Positions 22,827-32,864 of a stretch of 64,000 nucleotides of DNA are shown here, piece by piece. The stretch's first letter is position 1. Every line of letters begins with the position of its first letter. The position numbers and the translations under genes are program-made. The stretch lies in NCBI RefSeq assembly GCF_027887165.1, contig NC_077227.1, positions 64,552,607 to 64,616,606 of the forward strand. The letters are read 5' to 3'. This DNA comes from Monodelphis domestica (lineage: Eukaryota > Chordata > Mammalia > Didelphimorphia > Didelphidae). The notes below the pieces were generated by a model. That model searched no databases. It saw only the letters and a list, made by a program, of their open reading frames with translations, and had not been told where the DNA came from.

Positions 22827-23246
22827 GCAGCTAGGTGGCTCAGTGGATTGAGAGTTAAGCCTAGAGGTGAGAGGTCCTGGGTTCAAATCTAATGTTGGAT
22901 ACTTCCAAGTTGTATGACCCTGGGCAAGTCACTTAATCCCCATTTCCTAGTCCTTACTGCTCTTCTGTCTTAGAACTAATACATAAGGGGGCAGCTCAGT
23001 AGTTCAGTGGTTTGAGAATCAGGCTCAAAGACGGGAGGTCCTGGGTTCAAATCTGGCCTCAGACACTTCCTAGCTGTGTGACCCTGGTCAAGTCACTTAA
23101 CCTCCATTGCCTATCCCCTACTACTCTTCTGCCTTAGAACCAATACACAGCATGATTCCAAGACAGAAGGTAAGGGTTTAAAAAAATAGAACTAATACAT
23201 AATATTGATTCTAAGATGAAATGTAAGGATTTAAAATAAAAAAGAT
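22827..23246 (+). mobile_element. tRNA-like SINE split by a second SINE
   Basis: The outer copy occupies 22827-22986 and resumes at 23203-23246 (TATTGATTCTAAGATGAAAT). Confidence 0.88.
22987..23186 (+). mobile_element. tRNA-like SINE inserted in another copy
   Basis: 200 bp, flanked by the exact 16-bp duplication TAGAACTAATACATAA (22971-22986 and 23187-23202). Confidence 0.93.
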
Positions 23247-23259
23247 GATCTTGTGGAAA

Positions 23260-23515
23260 GTGACTAAATCTGTTCTATTTGGCTCTATATTCCAGAAATA
23301 AATTAAATAGGTGGAAATTAAAGCAACAAGAGTAGAATAGACTATTTTAGGTGTTAGAGGATTCCTATAAGCTACCAACATCACCCTCTGCTTCCAGCAA
23401 AGACAAGATGACAAATTATGACTGGTGGAATGGGGCATTTCTTTCAAGGGAAGGAATAGACTAGATGGCCTCTGAGGTCCTATCCAACTCTGATATTCTA
23501 TGATTCTGTGATGCT
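23260..23515 (+). repeat. L3/CR1-type LINE 3' end
   Basis: Ends with GACTAGATGGCCTCTGAGGT, then CCAACTCTGATATTCTATGA and TTCTGTGA, typical of CR1/L3 tails. Confidence 0.6.
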
Positions 23516-24159
23516 GGTATGAAGTAAAGAAAAAATGTGGCACTGTCCAAGAGAGGACATATTTATGGTCTGGGGCATCCAAAGGGAAGTGTGAAGGTAC
23601 TGGATATTAGGATTAAGCAGGAGGCTTAGAGAAGAAGAGGGGAAAGTATGTTAAAGAGGAGGGGGAAAGAAGCCAAATTAAACTTTAGTGATTTCAGTTT
23701 TCCTGGCCCTGGTTCCATGTACCTTTCCTGTGGAGAAAAGGAAAGATATATATAGAAACTTTTGTGTAACATACAATTTCACAACAGCATCTAAGGTTAG
23801 GTACTGTCAAGAACTCTTCAGGGTTTTCCCAGCAAGCACTTGTCCTCTCAGTGACCTTCTGTCCTCACCTGTGACTTAGAACCTAAATAAATCTCTTTCC
23901 TTTGCAATCCATCTGCCATGCAACTGCCATGTGTTTTTCATTAGGCATAAGAAAATCCCATGGCCAAGTCACTTATTCAATAAGTTCTATTGGTCCTTGT
24001 TGCCTCTGAGATCAAGTATAATCTTCTCTTCCATATCCTGGCCCCAACCTACAGCTTCGTTATGCATTGCATCCTTCCTGACATTCAATTGTCCTGTTTT
24101 CCCTGACTTCACTATCTTTTATCCCCTACATCCAACCTGTTGCCATAGGCTATCTTTAT

Positions 24160-24976
24160 AATATAACATGATATAACATGATATAATATAATATAATATA
24201 ATATAATATAATATAATATAATATAATATAATATAATATAATATAATATAATATAATATAATATAATATGATATGATATGATATGATATGATATGATATG
24301 ATATGATATGATATGATATAATATGATATAATATAATATAATATAATATAATATAATATAATATAATATAATATAATATAATATAATATAATATAATATA
24401 ATATAATATAATATAATATAATATAATATAATATAATATAATATAATATAATATAATATAATATAATGTGACGTGACGTGACGTGACGTGACGTGACGTG
24501 ACGTGACGTGACGTGACGTGACGTGATATATGATATGATATGATATGATATGATATGATATGATATGATATGATATGATAACATAACATAACATAACATA
24601 ACAACATAACATCACATCACATCACATCACATCCCATCCCATAACATAACATAACATAACATAACATAACATAACATAACATAACAAAATATAATATAAT
24701 ATAATATAATATAACGTGACGTGATGTGACGTGACGTGATGTGATGTGATATGATATATGATATGATATGATATGATATGACAACATAACATAACATAAC
24801 ATAACATAACATAACAATATAACATCACATCACATCACATCACATAACATAATATTAATATAACATAACATAACATAACATAACATAACATAACATAACA
24901 TAACATAATATAATATAATATAATATAATATTATATTATATAATATAACATAATATAACATAATATAACATAATAT
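24160..24976. repeat. Mosaic pentanucleotide array (ATAAT/ATGAT/ACGTG/AACAT/ATCAC)
   Basis: About 815 bp in a near-constant 5-bp register. Blocks of different but one- or two-step related pentamers follow each other. The order ATAAT, ACGTG, ATGAT, AACAT, ATCAC, AACAT appears twice (about 24321-24685 and 24686-24905). All long frames over it are artefacts. Confidence 0.97.
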
Positions 24977-24999
24977 AAAACTTTAAAATATCTCTCAAA

Positions 25000-25405
25000 T
25001 AACTTCCCTTTCTTCTCTAATATTTCCACCATCTTGGTGTAACCTTTCATCTCATGCCTGGACTACTACAATAGTCTTTTTCTCCTTCATTCATGACACT
25101 CTTTCCCATCTCTGTAACTTTGCTCTGATTGTATTCCATCTAGAAAGCCTTCCCCCTCATATCTGCCTTGTTCCCTTCAAGAGTCAAATTAAACAACCCC
25201 TTCTATATGAAGCCTTTCTTGATTTTCCCAGCTGCTAGTGCCCTCCCTCCCAAAGCTGTCATGTCCTTTTTTAATATATATATTTGTATGTATGTATGTG
25301 TTATTTTCTCTGAGAGAATGTAAGACGATTAAGGGGCTGTTTCATTTTGGTTTTTTATTTTTAATGGATAGCCACAGTGCCTAGTGCATAGAAGATACTA
25401 AAACA
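25000..25405 (+). repeat. L2 3' end
   Basis: Has CTACTACAATAGTCTTTTTC and GCCTAGTGCATAGAAGATAC in L2 order. Similar L2-like text at about 23960-24150 suggests the pentamer array grew near or within L2 sequence. Confidence 0.6.
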
Positions 25406-25909
25406 ATGAATGAATGCTTGAATGGGTGAAAGCAATTATTAAGCACTTATTTCATGGCAGGCACTGTTAAGTATTAGGAATAAAAATAATAGCAATCAAG
25501 GTAGTGCCTACCCTTGAGAAGATTGTATTCTATGTAGAGTAAAAAATGAATAAACAAAGGCAATCCTTACCCTCCAGGAACTAATAGCTTGTAAACAATT
25601 ATGGGCAAAAAAGCTATGTACAGGATAAGTAGGAAATAACAGAGGAAAAGCACTCAAATGAGGAGGGGTTGGGAAAAGTGAGATTTAGTTGGAACTTGAA
25701 AGAAAACAAGGAAGTCAGGAAGTGAGGATGAGAAGGAAGAGTGTTCTAGACATGGAGAGATAATCAGTAAAAATGCTAGAAGCCATGGAGTATCTTGTTT
25801 GAGGAACAGCTAGGAGGCCAGTGTTGCTGTATTAAAGAGTACACAAGGATATTTAAGGTATAAGAAGACTAGAAAAGTAGAAATGAAGCTAGGGTTAGGA
25901 AGGACTTTA

Positions 25910-26247
25910 TTTTATTTTTAAATTTTATTTAATTGATTAATTAAGAAAAATTTTCCATGGTTACATAATTCATGTGCTTTCGCTCCCCTCCTCCCAACCC
26001 CCTCCCATAGCCAATGTGCAAATCCAATGGCTTTTCATGTGTCATTGATCAAGACCTATATTGATATTTGCACTAGGGTAATCATTCAGAGGCTACATCC
26101 TCAGTCATGTCCCCATGTGATCAAGCAGTTGTTTTACTTCTGTGTTTCTGCTCCCACGGTTCTTCCTCTGGATGTGAATAGCCTTCTTTCTTAAAAGTCC
26201 CTCAGAATTGTCCTGGGTCATTGCATTGCTGCTAGGAGAGAAGTTAT
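25910..26247 (-). mobile_element. 5'-truncated L1 3' end
   Basis: Matches the 3' UTR of the other L1 copies (AATTTTTCTTAATTAATC on the minus strand). The 11-bp duplication GAAGGACTTTA lies at 25899-25909 and 26248-26258. Confidence 0.85.
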
Positions 26248-26728
26248 GAAGGACTTTAAATGCCAAATAGGATTTGTATTTGATCCTGGAAATGATGAGT
26301 CACTGTAGTTTTTTGAGTAGCGGGGAGAAGTGATATGGACAGATTTGTGCTTTAGAAAAGTTCTGTTGGCAAGTGATTGAATGAAGAATGGCCTAGAGTT
26401 AGAATTGACTTGTGGGAGACAGAACAACCAGTGAGATATTGTAGTGGTCCAGGCATGAGGAAATGAAGGATTACACCCAGGATGGTAGAAGCATCAGAGT
26501 AGAAAGGAAGGTTATTCAAGAGATATTATAAAGGTTAAACAGATCCTGGCTACAGATTGGAAATGGGTAGAGTAAGAGTTATTGAGTAGTCAAGGATAAC
26601 AACTAGATTGTGAACCTGGAGGACTAGAAGTATGGTGGCTCCCTTGGCAGTAATAATGAAGTTTGTAATGTTTAGAAGAGGAAAGATATTGGGGAAAAAG
26701 TTGAATTCAGTTTCAGACACATTGAGTT

Positions 26729-26762
26729 TAAGATGGACATTCAGCTTGAAATGTCCATCTTA
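26729..26762. repeat. Perfect 13-bp hairpin
   Basis: TAAGATGGACATT (26729-26741), an 8-bp loop, then AATGTCCATCTTA (26750-26762). Confidence 0.9.
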
Positions 26763-27049
26763 GACCATTCCTTTAGTGACTCCTTTCACAGACCATTTAG
26801 AGTCTCTTTTGTTAGACAAAAGAGAGTACAGACCCCTAAACCAGAGATCCATTGCTTTCTGCAATCTCACCAAACCAACCCTATTAGTCTTTTCTTCCAC
26901 TGTTTTCTGCACAATAACCACCAATTCCAGCATAGCACTGATTAACGACCAGTTGCCATTCCTTGCCTGAACTACCTTTCTCCCACCTCTTTCAATATCT
27001 TTTGCATCTTTCAGGCTTAGTTTAGACCTCACAGATATTTTAATGCTTC

Positions 27050-27395
27050 CCTTGATCTTCATCCTAACCATCTCTTGCCCTTGCTTCCTACATTCTATTC
27101 ATCATCCTCATCTCTCCACTACCGCAATCTTGTACTTCACCTCATTAGTCTCCAGTCTTCATAGACAACCTTCTACTTTTTCTTGCCTGGAACAAGGCCT
27201 CAGGGCCATTTTTAGACCATTCTCTCATTATGTAATTATGTATATCCCATCCCACTTCCAGATCCCCTCTATATGTTGTCTTCTATTAGAATATATGCTT
27301 CTTGAGAGCAAGGACTACTTTACTTGCTAGTTTTTATATCCAAAACATTTAGCACAGCTTCTGGCACATAGTAAGAATTTAATAAATGTTAAGGC
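27050..27395 (+). repeat. L2 3' end
   Basis: Has TTCTTGAGAGCAAGGACTAC, GCTTCTGGCACATAGTAAGA and ATTTAATAAATGTTAAG. Confidence 0.7.
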
Positions 27396-27401
27396 ATCTA
27401 C

Positions 27402-27404
27402 CTG

Positions 27405-27459
<55 letters not shown>

Positions 27460-27895
27460 GTCTACCTATATAACCAACCATCTATATATGTCTATCTACC
27501 CATCCATCCATTTACTTCTCTTATCTACCCATCCATACATCTAACTTGTTAGCTAGCTAGATTTTCATCCAACTATCTATATATGTGTCTGTCACACATC
27601 GATCCATCAACCCATCCATCTATTTATCTATATATCATCTACCTGTCCATCCATCCACCTATCTGTCCATCCATTACTCTATCAATCTATTTATATTTAT
27701 CTATCCACTCATCTATCTATATATGTATCTACCCATCTATCCCCCTATCATTTACCCATCTATCCATTCACCTACCTATCCATCTATCCATCCATCCAAC
27801 TATCTATATATCTGGCTGTCTGCCCATCCATCCATTTATTTACCTATCTATTCATCCATCTATCTATGGATCTATTGATCTATCTATCTTTCCTG
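27402..27895 (+). repeat. (TATC)n microsatellite decaying into a CCATCTAT-rich tract
   Basis: A clean TATC run (about 27402-27460) continues as about 430 bp of degenerate CTAT/CCAT text. The open frames rich in Ser, Ile, Tyr and Pro here are artefacts. Confidence 0.95.
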
Positions 27896-27999
27896 GACAA
27901 AATAACTCCTTTATCCTGAGTCCACATAGAACTTCTTTTTTAAAGCATTTACCATATTCAGCCTATACCCCAACCAAGATGTGCCACATTCAAAGGCGT

Positions 28000-28200
28000 A
28001 GACAAAGAAGCTTTAGAGTGAGAGTCAGAAAACATGGGTTTGAGTTTATTTTCAGACATTGCTTCCATATTCTTCATTTAGTCTCTCTGACTCTCAGCTT
28101 CCTCATCTATATAATCAGGATAGAAATATTTATCCTAGCCTCCTGATAAAGTGGTTCCAAGGAAAGTCCTTTGTAAACCCTAAAAAGCTAAGGAAATATG
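28000..28200 (+). repeat. MIR remnant
   Basis: AACATGGGTTTGAGTTTATT and TTCCTCATCTATATAATCAG in MIR order. Confidence 0.65.
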
Positions 28201-28239
28201 AATTATTTTGGTTATTTGTGTAGATGATGTCCCCCCTTT

Positions 28240-28615
28240 AAAGGTCATGATCAAACTAGCCTGTTTGCTGTTCTTCATACATAGCATTCATCTCTTGCCT
28301 CCATGTTTTCGTTCAAGCCGTTACCCAAATCTGCTCTCCTCACCTCTACCTCTTGGAATTTCTATCCTCTTTTCAAGACTGAGCTTGAGTGCCTGCTTTA
28401 AGAAGTTTTTCCTGTCCTCCCCATCCCAAATTTAGTGCTCTTCCTATCTGCTGCACCTAAAATGATTTTTCATTGACTTATATATTTTTTCTCCTTCCAA
28501 AAGAATATAAACTCCTTGAGGGCAACAGCTGTTTAGGATTTTCTTTTATATCTAGAGTATGTTACACAGTGCCTGGCATATAACAGTACTTACTAAATGT
28601 TTGAAGAATTGAATT
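28240..28615 (+). repeat. L2 3' end
   Basis: AAACTCCTTGAGGGCAACAG, then CAGTGCCTGGCATATAACAG and a TGAATT-type end. Confidence 0.75.
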
Positions 28616-28619
28616 CACA

Positions 28620-30080
28620 AAATTCACCCTATAGCCACAACTGTTTACATTCAAATAATTCAAATCAACAAGAATAATATGCACCTACTCTGTACCAAGA
28701 ACTATTTTAAATGCTAGAGACTCAATGAAGGTAGGGAAATTGTTGAACATACACACGTACACACAAATAAAATAATATGAAGAATGCTTTCCCCGTGGCC
28801 GAAAATTGCAGTTTTATTATTTTATTTGTGTATGTCTGTCTATAGACTTCAGGAAATCATGACTACTCTGGTTTTGTCCACCTATGTCAGAGACAGAGAA
28901 GAGGTCCAAAAGGATTAGGATTCAGCCTCTCCCTCACAGTCACCAAGGGACCAGCCATCCTCAGTAGTAGACTATCAGGGCTATCACTTGATGTAGATAG
29001 GCTCCAACCTTGAAAAGAACCCCAAAAGTGACAGGGCAATATTCAAAGGGACAGAACAGATAAATTAAGACAAGGAATGTGGTGGGGATTTTTTTATTTA
29101 ACAAAATTTTTTGCCATATGATTTGTTAATGAGCTCCCCTGATACATTTAGAATTAGATTTAATTTATTGAAAATGAAAGAATATATATTTATTCAGAGC
29201 TTTTTCTAGGCCACAGCTGTTTTTGTGTTCAGATATTTCCTGAGTTGCTGCTATGCAGAAAAGGAAGAATCTCAAGTGAACACACAACTTTCATAAAACC
29301 ATAAATGGTTATGAAGGCAGTGGGGGTCAGAGGAAAAAGAATGAGGTTAGAATCAGGCCTTAAGGTTTGTTTTTCTTAGATTAGGCTCTGTGGGGAACTA
29401 GTTCTCTGACCCTGAACAAGTCACTTAAATTCTCACTCTCAGTTTCCTTATCCTGAATATGGGCATAAGCGTGCCACATCTACCTATTCCTCATTTGATG
29501 ACCAACTGTGATAATGGACAGGGGGAACAAACTCAAAAAGCCTACAAATTGCCTGATAACAGGCATACAAGTAATGCTTTCCTCTGTACATATTCTTTGA
29601 GAAAATCCTTGCTTCTCATTCACAGGAAATTACTGGGGGGATGGGGAGGGCTGTAGGAAAAGAATCTGCTTCTGTACATAAGTGGGAACATGCAGACCTT
29701 AAAGGCAAGAGATGGAAAGGCATAGCTACTCCTAGAATCTGGAGAAAAGTCTACACACACCCCTCACACACAGCAGAATACAGAGCAAGCAATTCCAGAC
29801 AGACATGATAAAATGGCAATGGAGTCACTAGAGAGACTAATAAACTGGTAGACTTTGCCCTTACTAGAGGAATTGGCACATCAGGTAACCACAGGCACCA
29901 GAGAATAATGACACAAAAGACCACAAAGGACAAAAGCAATATAGATCTATCCCTTTTCTTGTACCGTGAGTCATGGGACCTGAGGAAGAGAGGCCCCACC
30001 AAAGAGAGAATTTGCTTGATACCATTGAGAACAGTGAGGAGAATTTTCCTAAGAGTAGGAAGATTTAGTTATAAACTCTT
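28620..30080. other. Intergenic, mostly unassigned
   Basis: A MIR-like piece at about 29330-29470. 29090-29320 is AT-rich and looks unique. An imperfect inverted repeat surrounds 28758-28845. No exon recognised. Confidence 0.4.
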
Positions 30081-30087
30081 TCCATCT

Positions 30088-30295
30088 TTTTTTAAACCCT
30101 AACCTTCTGTCTTAGAATTGATATTTAATATCAGTTCCAAGGCAAAAGAAGACTCAGGTCTACGCTTTTGGGGTTAAGTGACTTGCCCAGGGTCACAGAG
30201 TTGAGAAGTGTCTGAGCTCACATTTGAACCCAGGTTCACCCAACTATAGATCTGTTCTGGTGCTCTAGCTATTGTACTACCTAGCTACCCCCATC
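30088..30295 (-). mobile_element. tRNA-like marsupial SINE
   Basis: Reverse copy: poly-T start, AAGTGACTTGCCCAGGGTCA, TTTGAACCCAGGTTC, ending CTAGCTACCCCC. Confidence 0.85.
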
Positions 30296-30299
30296 CTTT

Positions 30300-30930
30300 T
30301 CTGTATTTTCATATTGACTTAAAACAAATCTGTGTTATATTAATTGTCTGATTAGCCCAAATTCTTGTGGAGAACCAAAGGTCCTTTTTGGAAAGAGAAG
30401 AAAGCTCTAGATAGTGACATTCTCAGCTTTTGCTTGAATAGGGGAAAGAATTGGAGTATTTTTGTAAAAGACCTCCCACACACAAATATACAAATTGTAC
30501 TATCACGTCAGAGACCCAGGCCTATTTAACATAATAATTTCAAATGTGAAGTACTAAGATCAAAAGAAGCAAGATTATTTTCATTAAAAAGAGGAGATTG
30601 GAAGGGACGGGGAAATGCAACTCCAAGGAAGTGATAGATTTCATTAAGCAATACTGTACAATCACCTGTCTGTTCTCCAACCTTTCTGAAATTTCCCGAA
30701 TCAAAACCCCCTCACTCATTCACTTGGAGGGTTCCATATCTTATTGACCAAGATTCTGTTACCAGAAGGAAAGCACCAAGTGCCCCCTTCAGCTCACTTG
30801 AATGTTCGGGGGAAGAAATTAAATGTGTAAATAAAACGTTTTTTTTTCCTCCCCTCCAGCTGGCACTTTCTGGAATCCTTCATGACCAGTTGACTCTTTT
30901 GGGTACAGGATGTATATATTGCAATACACA
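30300..30930. other. SFTPA upstream region
   Basis: About 630 bp without a recognised repeat, directly 5' of the TATA box. It probably holds the proximal promoter. CACTTG/CAAGTG hexamers lie at 30721, 30778 and 30795. Confidence 0.4.
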
Positions 30931-30933
30931 TAG

Positions 30934-30940
30934 TATAAAT
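30934..30940 (+). promoter_or_regulatory. Probable SFTPA TATA box
   Basis: TATAAAT stands about 25-30 nt upstream of a likely start near 30965 and about 45 nt before a strong splice donor (GAGGG followed by GTAAGTG). Human SP-A genes have a TATA box and a very short first untranslated exon, so the arrangement fits. Three CACTTG or CAAGTG hexamers (30721, 30778, 30795) lie within about 215 bp upstream and resemble NKX2-1 sites, the lung factor known to drive SP-A. This is inferred from position and family knowledge. Confidence 0.55.
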
Positions 30941-30964
30941 GGGGCCACTAACTTCTGCGTACTG

Positions 30965-30985
30965 ACACTACTCAGAAGAAGAGGG
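30965..30985 (+). other. SFTPA1: Likely SFTPA 5' untranslated exon 1
   Basis: A short non-coding stretch ends at a consensus donor (GTAAGTG from 30986) and follows the TATA box at the expected distance. The start coordinate is estimated from TATA spacing. Mammalian SP-A genes begin with such a small leader exon, separated from the coding exon by an intron of roughly this length. Confidence 0.5.
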
Positions 30986-31374
30986 GTAAGTGTCATTTCA
31001 ACTCTGAAATGTTTCTGAATTTCTCTGTATCTGGGGCATTTATCTCTTCTCCCCTGGGCTGGATAAGAGGTACAGGGACCAGAACAAATAAAAAGTTAGT
31101 GTTGTGAGCCAGGTAACAGTAGACACAGCTATGTTGAGGACTCTTAGGAAGAAGCAATATGGGGAAATATAGGGGAAACCAAAACAACCTCCTCCGAGCA
31201 AGAATATCTCCCTACCTGGCTGCCACAATATCTGAAGCTTCCATTATTAGAGAGTCATTCCTTTGGGCAAAGAAAGAGTGTCATCCAAAGTCCTAAGTCA
31301 GTCTAACATACTGAGCTTTTATCATCTATAAAACTAATGCCCACCAGGATCCTTGTTCTGTGGCTTCTGACTGA

Positions 31375-31411
31375 GAAAAAATGCAGAAGAGCAGAAGAAA
31401 AACCATCCAAG
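31375..31411 (+). other. Possible alternative SFTPA untranslated exon
   Basis: The stretch follows a weak acceptor (TTCTGACTGAG) and ends at a strong donor (ATCCAAG then GTAAGTT). Human SP-A genes splice several alternative 5' untranslated exons, so an optional leader exon here would fit. It contains an ATG that would open a short upstream reading frame. No transcript evidence is available, so it is a candidate only. Confidence 0.25.
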
Positions 31412-32069
31412 GTAAGTTCTGAATGATAGATGCAGTGGAATAGATATGTGATAGATCCACAGTTGGGATCCTGGGTGGCATACCCACTGAAGAAGGGAGC
31501 CCTGAGTAGCATTCAGGGATGTCAAGGCAGGACCCTCAGTGGGAGAGGGGAAGATCTAGGCAGAGAAAGAGCTGCAGAAAGACAACCACAAGGAAAAACT
31601 TTATCTACATGCATTTGTTTCTTTTCCAACACCTACCATCATTTCCCTATAAAAGATTAGCAAACCTTTAAGCCTCCCAATCATTTGCCATATATTCAGC
31701 ATGAATGATTAGAAAATGATGAGGATTTGGGGAGGACTGGGAACTATCTCAATGGTAAAATTAGTTTCAAGAATGTATTGCCCAGGACCCTAAAGAAACT
31801 AGCTACTCATTGACTTGGCCAACTTTATGATAAATGATGTTGATAGGACTTTGATATTTCTGTCTGTTTCCTATATCCCTCCTGGCATCCCAGCTTATAG
31901 TCTAATAGTTATAGACACAAACTCTTATCTTGGTCTCAAAGCATTTAATATACTTTACAGGTACCTATGGGTAGAGGAGAATTTATATTTGTAAATGTAT
32001 ATCCCAGTTTTCTCATCTGCTATTTTCAGTTCAAAATAGGGTATCTGGACTGGATGAATTATATGATGG

Positions 32070-32330
32070 CTCCCACTTCCAAATACTGGTGGCTTTGGAG
32101 TCAAAGGACCTATTTTAAAATTCTGCTTCTAATTGTTATCTATGAGGCCTTAGGAGATGAACAACCTTTTGGGGACTCAATTTCCTTTTCTGTAAAATGA
32201 GATGGTTGAATGAGATGACCTTCAGCACTAAATATAAGACCTTAAATTTACAGTTGAGGAAACTAAGGCCAAAAGAGACTATGTAATGCTCCAAATCACA
32301 GTTGGATAGTAAATGAACTAGTATCAGTAC
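32070..32330 (+). repeat. MIR-like remnants in the SFTPA leader intron
   Basis: Forward piece TTTCCTTTTCTGTAAAATGA (32186) and a reversed piece GTTGAGGAAACTAAGGCC (32253). Confidence 0.6.
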
Positions 32331-32681
32331 TCTTGTCACTTCACTGCCCAGTGTCCTCTCTATAACTTCCCAAGGATCAAAGTCTGGTATTTAAAGGATA
32401 AAACTCCAATGGGAAAATTTCAGGCAGCATCTGATTAGTTAGAAAATCAGTAGAGAGGGAACATTGGTACCTTCCCTAGGAACCAAGATTTCTACACCTC
32501 AAGAGGTATATAGCCCCTCTGTGAAGATATTTTGGGTATTAATGGGGGCAAAGGGCAATGGGGAGTGTCTTGAGCAGTTGAGCCAATGTGGAGACATAAA
32601 ATGCAAAAATTTCAAAAAGAATGGCAATCTCTCATATCAAGCTCTTTCCTGCTAAGCAAATGCTTCTGTTGACCTTTGCAG

Positions 32682-32864
32682 GTAGATCTGGAGCGATGAC
32701 ACTGTCCTCACTAGTCCTGGCCCTGACACTCCTGGAGCCCTCCCTGGTCGTGGGTGGCTTGGAATCATGTTCTGGAAGTGCAGGGATCCCAGGAACCCCT
32801 GGTGCCCCAGGATTGCCTGGCAGAGATGGTCGGGATGGTGTCAAAGGAGACCCTGGACCAGCAG
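32682..32864 (+). other. SFTPA1: SFTPA first coding exon (signal peptide, start of collagen region)
   Basis: The acceptor TTGACCTTTGCAG ends at 32681 and the donor GTACCC begins at 32865. It encodes residues 1-56 and one base of codon 57. An in-frame ATG at 32621 lies in the intron and is not used if this acceptor is used. Confidence 0.9.

Larger units (their letters stand above)
25430..26770 (+). repeat. Old interspersed repeat (family not named), split by an L1 fragment
   Basis: The wording AAGCACTTATTTCATGGCAGG, CAGGATAAGTAGGAAATAAC, GAAGGACTTTAAATGCC and TGTAGTGGTCCAGGCATGAG recurs widely in marsupial genomes to my knowledge. It resumes after the insertion at 26259. Confidence 0.55.

Noticed and set aside
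24112-24828. Several long Tyr/Ile/Leu- or Ser/Arg/His-rich minus-strand frames
   Set aside because: They are translations of the pentanucleotide array. A 5-bp repeat without stops stays open in many frames.
27402-27895. Possible CRISPR-like or other regular array
   Set aside because: It is a simple tetranucleotide repeat without unique spacers, and the host is a mammal.
27583-28146. A 187-codon frame rich in Ser, Ile, Tyr and Pro
   Set aside because: Mostly degenerate TATC/CCAT repeat, then MIR-like sequence.
32621-32696. An upstream in-frame ATG that would lengthen SP-A by 25 residues
   Set aside because: It lies before the splice acceptor at 32681, and the added residues are not a typical signal peptide.
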